From Demequina sp. TMPB413 (lineage in GTDB: Bacteria; Actinomycetota; Actinomycetes; Actinomycetales; Demequinaceae): a DNA stretch of 64,000 bases. Shown one piece after another: positions 61,021 to 64,000 of the stretch. Positions within the stretch are counted from its first letter, which is position 1; each line of letters starts with the position of its first letter. Under the pieces are notes generated by a model. That model saw only the letters and a list, made by a program, of their open reading frames with translations. It searched no databases and was not told the origin of the DNA. A program made the position numbers and the translations under genes. The stretch is from contig NZ_CP096184.1 of the NCBI RefSeq assembly GCF_020447105.2, positions 2,046,001 through 2,110,000 of the forward strand, read 5' to 3'.

Positions 61021-61766
61021 CGCACTTCGCCAGCGAGTAGTTGCTCTGGCCGGGACGCAGTCGACTGATCGATGATCCGCCCGTCCGCCAGGTACACAAT
61101 GCGGTCAGCCCATGCGGCGTGGCGTGGATCGTGGGTCACCAATACCACCGCGCCGCCCTCATCGACTCGCTCTCGCAACCCAGCCAGCACATGGTCACCG
61201 GTGACGGAGTCCAGAGCTCCCGTGGGCTCGTCGGCAAGCAGCAGCCCGCGTGTTCCCACGATGGCGCGCGCGATAGCGACGCGCTGCTGCTGACCACCCG
61301 AGAGGTCGTCAGGATAGTCACTGCTGCGCTGTCGCATATTGACTGAGGCAAGTGCCCGCCTGGCCTCAGACCGCGCGGTGGCGCGGGAGGCGCCCGCAAG
61401 GTCGAGCGGCAGGGCAACGTTCTCGAGGACCGTCAGGGCTGGCATGAGATTGAAGTCCTGGAACACGAAGCCGATGCGCTCGCGACGCACGGCCGCGAGT
61501 TGGCGGCGGCCGAGCGTACCAAGGGAGAGCCCACCCACCTCGACAACTCCGGAGGTGGGAGTCAGGAGCGCGCCCGCAATGGCGAGCAGGGTGGACTTCC
61601 CTGAGCCTGACGTGCCCATGACGGCCACCATCTCTCCCGCCTCGACGTCGAGGCTCACGTTCTCGAGCGCGTGGATGGAGGTGTCGCCGGAGGGGTAGGT
61701 CTTGTTCACTTCTCGAAGGCGTAGCGCGGGGCCTGAATCTTCACCGGTCCTTGCCGCGCGCCTCAT
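61017..61766 (-). CDS. ABC transporter ATPase (MacB/LolD type)
   Basis: ATPase of 249 residues. Walker A GTSGSGKST near 55, Q-loop FVFQDFNLMPALTVLENVALPL, signature DLSGGQQQRVAIARA, Walker B LLLADEPTGALD and H-loop VTHDPRHAAWADR are all intact, as in the MacB/LolD group that works with FtsX-like permeases. ATG 61766 overlaps the PadR stop by ATGA; the open frame reaches 61925 without family similarity. Its partner permease is frameshifted, so it may be without function. Confidence 0.95.
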   Translation of the reverse strand: MRRAARTGEDSGPALRLREVNKTYPSGDTSIHALENVSLDVEAGEMVAVMGTSGSGKSTLLAIAGALLTPTSGVVEVGGLSLGTLGRRQLAAVRRERIGFVFQDFNLMPALTVLENVALPLDLAGASRATARSEARRALASVNMRQRSSDYPDDLSGGQQQRVAIARAIVGTRGLLLADEPTGALDSVTGDHVLAGLRERVDEGGAVVLVTHDPRHAAWADRIVYLADGRIIDQSTASRPEQLLAGEVR

Positions 61767-62344
61767 GACCGACCCACCGTTTCGTGGGCGACCGTATCTG
61801 TGGAGGCCGGGGCCGCGGCCTGAGCGCGCGAGGCGCGCCGTCTCGCGAGCCGCGACTCGGTGTGGTCGAGCCACCGCACCTCGGCCTCTGCTCGGAAGAT
61901 CATGGCGTCCGCCACCAGTTCCCACGCGTCATCTGCGCCGGACGATGTGCGCTTGGCGCGCGTGAAGTCCTGCAGGGCCTCCATGGCCGCCTTGCGCTGG
62001 GCCTGAATGACCGCACCGACGTCCACGCCGGGGCTGGTCGCCGCGAGCGCGACTTTGAGTGCGATGTCCTCGCGGCCGGGGCTCGCCGGAACGGTCGGTG
62101 TCGCCCACCATTGGGATGCGGCCTTCCTGCCGGCATCGGTGAGTGCGTAGTGCACCTGGCGCTCATCGTCCGCTTCTCGGCGCTCCACGAGGCCGTCTCG
62201 CTCAAGACGGTCAAGCGTGGTGTATACCTGCCCGATGTTGAGGGGCCATGCCCCACCAGTGCGCTGTTCGAATCCTGCGCGCAGCTCGTACCCGTACTGC
62301 TCCCCCTCGACGAGCAGCGCAAGCAATGCGTTCTTGATGGACAT
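61763..62344 (-). CDS. PadR-family transcriptional regulator
   Basis: Regulator of 193 residues. The winged helix at about residues 5-80 shows ALLALLVEGEQYGYELRAGFE, VYTTLDRLERDGLVERR and VHYALTDAGRKA, the PadR pattern. The C-terminal dimerisation part is helical. ATG 62344 has GAGGGGGG upstream. It heads an operon with an ABC ATPase and an FtsX-like permease (4-base overlaps), an arrangement common for drug- or peptide-responsive exporters. A symmetric operator lies 14 bases upstream. Confidence 0.92.
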   Translation of the reverse strand: MSIKNALLALLVEGEQYGYELRAGFEQRTGGAWPLNIGQVYTTLDRLERDGLVERREADDERQVHYALTDAGRKAASQWWATPTVPASPGREDIALKVALAATSPGVDVGAVIQAQRKAAMEALQDFTRAKRTSSGADDAWELVADAMIFRAEAEVRWLDHTESRLARRRASRAQAAAPASTDTVAHETVGRS

Positions 62345-62357
62345 GGCCCCCCTCATA

Positions 62358-62385
62358 CATACTCGGTATCTACATACTGAGTATG
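62358..62385. promoter_or_regulatory. 28-bp palindromic PadR operator
   Basis: CATACTC (62358-62364) and GAGTATG (62379-62385) are the outer arms, and GTAT/ATAC form the inner arms; 12 of 14 positions are symmetric. It overlaps the expected promoter of the PadR operon, so autorepression is likely. Confidence 0.6.
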
Positions 62386-62539
62386 GGTAGCGTGCGCAGA
62401 GGTGTCAAGCGCTTCCGCGCGGGTTGACGAAACGAGACCGCAACCCCGGTTCCCTCGCGCGCTCCGTGGGAATCTTCTCGGCACCGGTTCCCGTTGAATC
62501 TGTGGCGGACTCCCCGCCTTCGAGCCGGAAGGAGCCGCT

Positions 62540-63727
62540 GTGCGCGCACTGCGCAAGATGGTGAGCACTCACGCCACTCCCGAGGATCACAAGGTCACCA
62601 CGGCTGAGCTGTTCTTTGACCTTGTCTACGTGTTCGCCTTCACGCAGGTCACCGCGTGGATCGCACACGAGGCTTCGCCGCTTGGCGCCGCACAGGGCCT
62701 CACGTTGCTCACAGTCTTGTGGTGGACGTGGGTTCCCTACGTGCGACTCGGCAACAGCGTCAGGGCCGATCGCGGCCTTCCACTCATGGGCTTCGTCGTC
62801 ACGATGGCCGCCGTCTTTGTGGCCGGCTTCGCCATCAACGGGCTCTGGGAGGCGGAAGGCGGGACGCTCAAGCCGCTCACCTTCGCGGCGATGTACCTCG
62901 TGATCCGCGGCGTCCACGCCTCGATCTCCGCCTACGTCTCCCGTGATGACGACCGCGCGCTGCGGCACCTCGCGTGGCTCGCCGCCGCCTGGCTGCCCTC
63001 GTCCGCACTCCTCATCGTCGGCGCTTTCATGTCGCCGGAGACCCGGCTGTGGTGGTGGATCGCCACGATTGCCGCCGACCTCGCAGTCTCGTACGTACTC
63101 GACGCGGTGGGACGCAGCCCGGAACTGCGATCAGGCGGGCACGTCGCGGAGCGCTACAACCTCATGTTGATCGTGGCGCTTGGCGAGTCGGTGGTGGCCG
63201 TCGGGGCCGCGGCAGACCAGGTCGAACTGGGCGCCACCCTGCTGGCCTTCGCCGTGGCGGGCATCGCCTTGGCCGTCGGGCTCTGGGGCCCCTACTTCAG
63301 GGCCGTGGGGCCCGCACTGGAAGAGGCGCTCACGTCCGCGAAGGAGAAACTCAAGCCTGCGGTGGTGCGGGACCTCTTTACGTATCTGCACCTGCCGCTT
63401 GTTGCCGGGATCATCGTCGCTGCCGCCGGCGTCGAGGAAGCGATCAAGGCGCTCGAGTCCGACGAGCCCAGCGGGGTCGCGGGCACCTTGATCGCCGTCG
63501 GCGCGGCCGTCTACCTCGCGACCCTCGCTGTCGTGATGCGCCTGGCCGGCGGTCGGTGGTCGGTACTCGCGGTGGCCGCCCTGTTCGTCGCCACCGCCGT
63601 GTGGTGGGCGTCGTCCCTTGCCGTGCTCGCCCTGCTCGCGTTGGTCGCCGTCGTGCTCGGCGCCGCGACCGTGTTCACACCTGGTCGCTCGGAAGAGGAA
63701 GTCTCAGTGGTGGAGGTCAAGGAGTAG
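62540..63727 (+). CDS. LtrA-like membrane protein (low temperature requirement family)
   Basis: Membrane protein of 395 residues with about eleven helices. The family start is TTAELFFDLVYVFAFTQVTAWI, followed by WWTWVPYVRLGNSVRADRG, AERYNLMLIVALGESVVAVG and YLHLPLVAGIIVAAAGVEEA, all typical of LtrA (PF06772). The function is unclear; the family was named for cold growth in Listeria. The GTG start has AAGGAG five bases before it. It is divergent from the PadR operon. Confidence 0.92.
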   Translation: MRALRKMVSTHATPEDHKVTTAELFFDLVYVFAFTQVTAWIAHEASPLGAAQGLTLLTVLWWTWVPYVRLGNSVRADRGLPLMGFVVTMAAVFVAGFAINGLWEAEGGTLKPLTFAAMYLVIRGVHASISAYVSRDDDRALRHLAWLAAAWLPSSALLIVGAFMSPETRLWWWIATIAADLAVSYVLDAVGRSPELRSGGHVAERYNLMLIVALGESVVAVGAAADQVELGATLLAFAVAGIALAVGLWGPYFRAVGPALEEALTSAKEKLKPAVVRDLFTYLHLPLVAGIIVAAAGVEEAIKALESDEPSGVAGTLIAVGAAVYLATLAVVMRLAGGRWSVLAVAALFVATAVWWASSLAVLALLALVAVVLGAATVFTPGRSEEEVSVVEVKE

Positions 63728-63737
63728 CGGCCCCGCC

Positions 63738-64000
63738 TTACCCCTGGCTACTCGCCGCCGGGTGGCCAAAGCGCTCGCCCTCGCTCCACGCCTTCGACGA
63801 GTTCCCCCCAGCGGGGAAGCCCCCCGAATCCTTGAGCCAGCGCGCAGTATGCATGAGGTTCCACGCCATGAAGGTGGCGGTCTGCTGCGTGAAATCGTTG
63901 TCTTGGCCGCCGCCGTCGTCACTGAGATAGGAGGGGCCGGGGCCCGCCGCGCCCACCCAGCCGGTGTCGGCCTGAGGCGGGACAGTGAACCCGATGTGCT
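63738..64000 (-). CDS. Flavodoxin-family protein, C-terminal part (runs off the window)
   Basis: The frame is open to the right edge, giving the last 86 or so residues. Reading from the edge: GFTVPPQADTGWVGAAGPGP, then YLSDDGGGQDNDFTQQTATF, MAWNLMHTARWLKDSGGFPA. This strongly resembles the end of flavodoxin-like NAD(P)H:FMN oxidoreductases, which bind FMN and reduce small electrophiles. The GTG at 63956 is not the true start because similarity continues upstream of it. It converges on ltrA with a 10-base gap. Confidence 0.75.
   Translation of the reverse strand, partial: HIGFTVPPQADTGWVGAAGPGPSYLSDDGGGQDNDFTQQTATFMAWNLMHTARWLKDSGGFPAGGNSSKAWSEGERFGHPAASSQG

Overview
The window is chromosomal DNA from a high-GC Gram-positive bacterium, almost certainly an actinomycete and probably Micrococcales. 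Support: GC-rich codon use with many GTG/TTG starts; a surface protein ending in the LAXTG-type sortase signal LAFTG; a ppk1-mutT1 gene pair of the kind known from mycobacteria; VapBC45-, WYL-, PadR- and LtrA-type genes; and TAGNNT -10 boxes placed six bases before start codons, the mark of leaderless mRNAs. The genus cannot be told from the sequence.

Layout. Bases 1-3130 hold two toxin-antitoxin modules, a VapBC45-like pair facing a HipBA pair. HipB has two copies of a palindromic operator. Bases 3131-6117: an unusual 24-bp tandem repeat in a possible hydrophobic mini-gene, acetyl-CoA synthetase, and a GNAT acetyltransferase. Bases 6150-12038: a 1962-residue cell-wall-anchored modular protein with a CRP-like site upstream. 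Bases 12286-17834: an oligopeptide/dipeptide ABC importer operon. Bases 18047-24907: a flavin disulfide oxidoreductase, a PAP2 phosphatase, ppk1-mutT1, an unknown protein and msrB. Bases 25248-27946: two azlCD branched-chain amino-acid exporter pairs around a YCII-like gene. Bases 28207-29896: VanZ-like protein and a Sir2 deacylase.

Bases 29984-33853 are the most interesting stretch. An intact tRNA-Lys(TTT) gene is followed 3.8 kb later by an exact 44-bp copy of its 3' half, so the DNA between is a tRNA-targeted genomic island without an integrase. Its cargo is a TIR-domain protein with predicted NADase glutamate, a PIN-like nuclease, a DUF3892 protein and a helical DUF5677-like protein. The last two lie behind a near-perfect CIRCE heat-shock operator. 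This looks like an uncharacterised defence or stress module.

Bases 33896-45527 carry mostly chromosomal genes: dinB, a DMT exporter, GNAT, an epoxide-hydrolase-like enzyme with a divergent WYL regulator, trpB, a siderophore-interacting reductase, an epimerase, a pfkB-surE operon and a GH5 glycosidase. Bases 45675-55800: an APH-like kinase, two paralogous MFS carriers, an IS481-type element inserted in a shared CTAG stop-codon overlap, oxidoreductases, and a TetR-GH3 beta-glucosidase pair. Bases 55189-64000: TetR with a divergent MMPL transporter, a PadR-ABC-FtsX operon whose permease is frameshifted in a G7 tract, LtrA, and the 3' end of a flavodoxin-like gene.

A GC-rich hairpin repeat (core CTGCGGGGCACTCACGCACC) recurs at four intergenic places. 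Several convergent gene pairs overlap by exactly CTAG.
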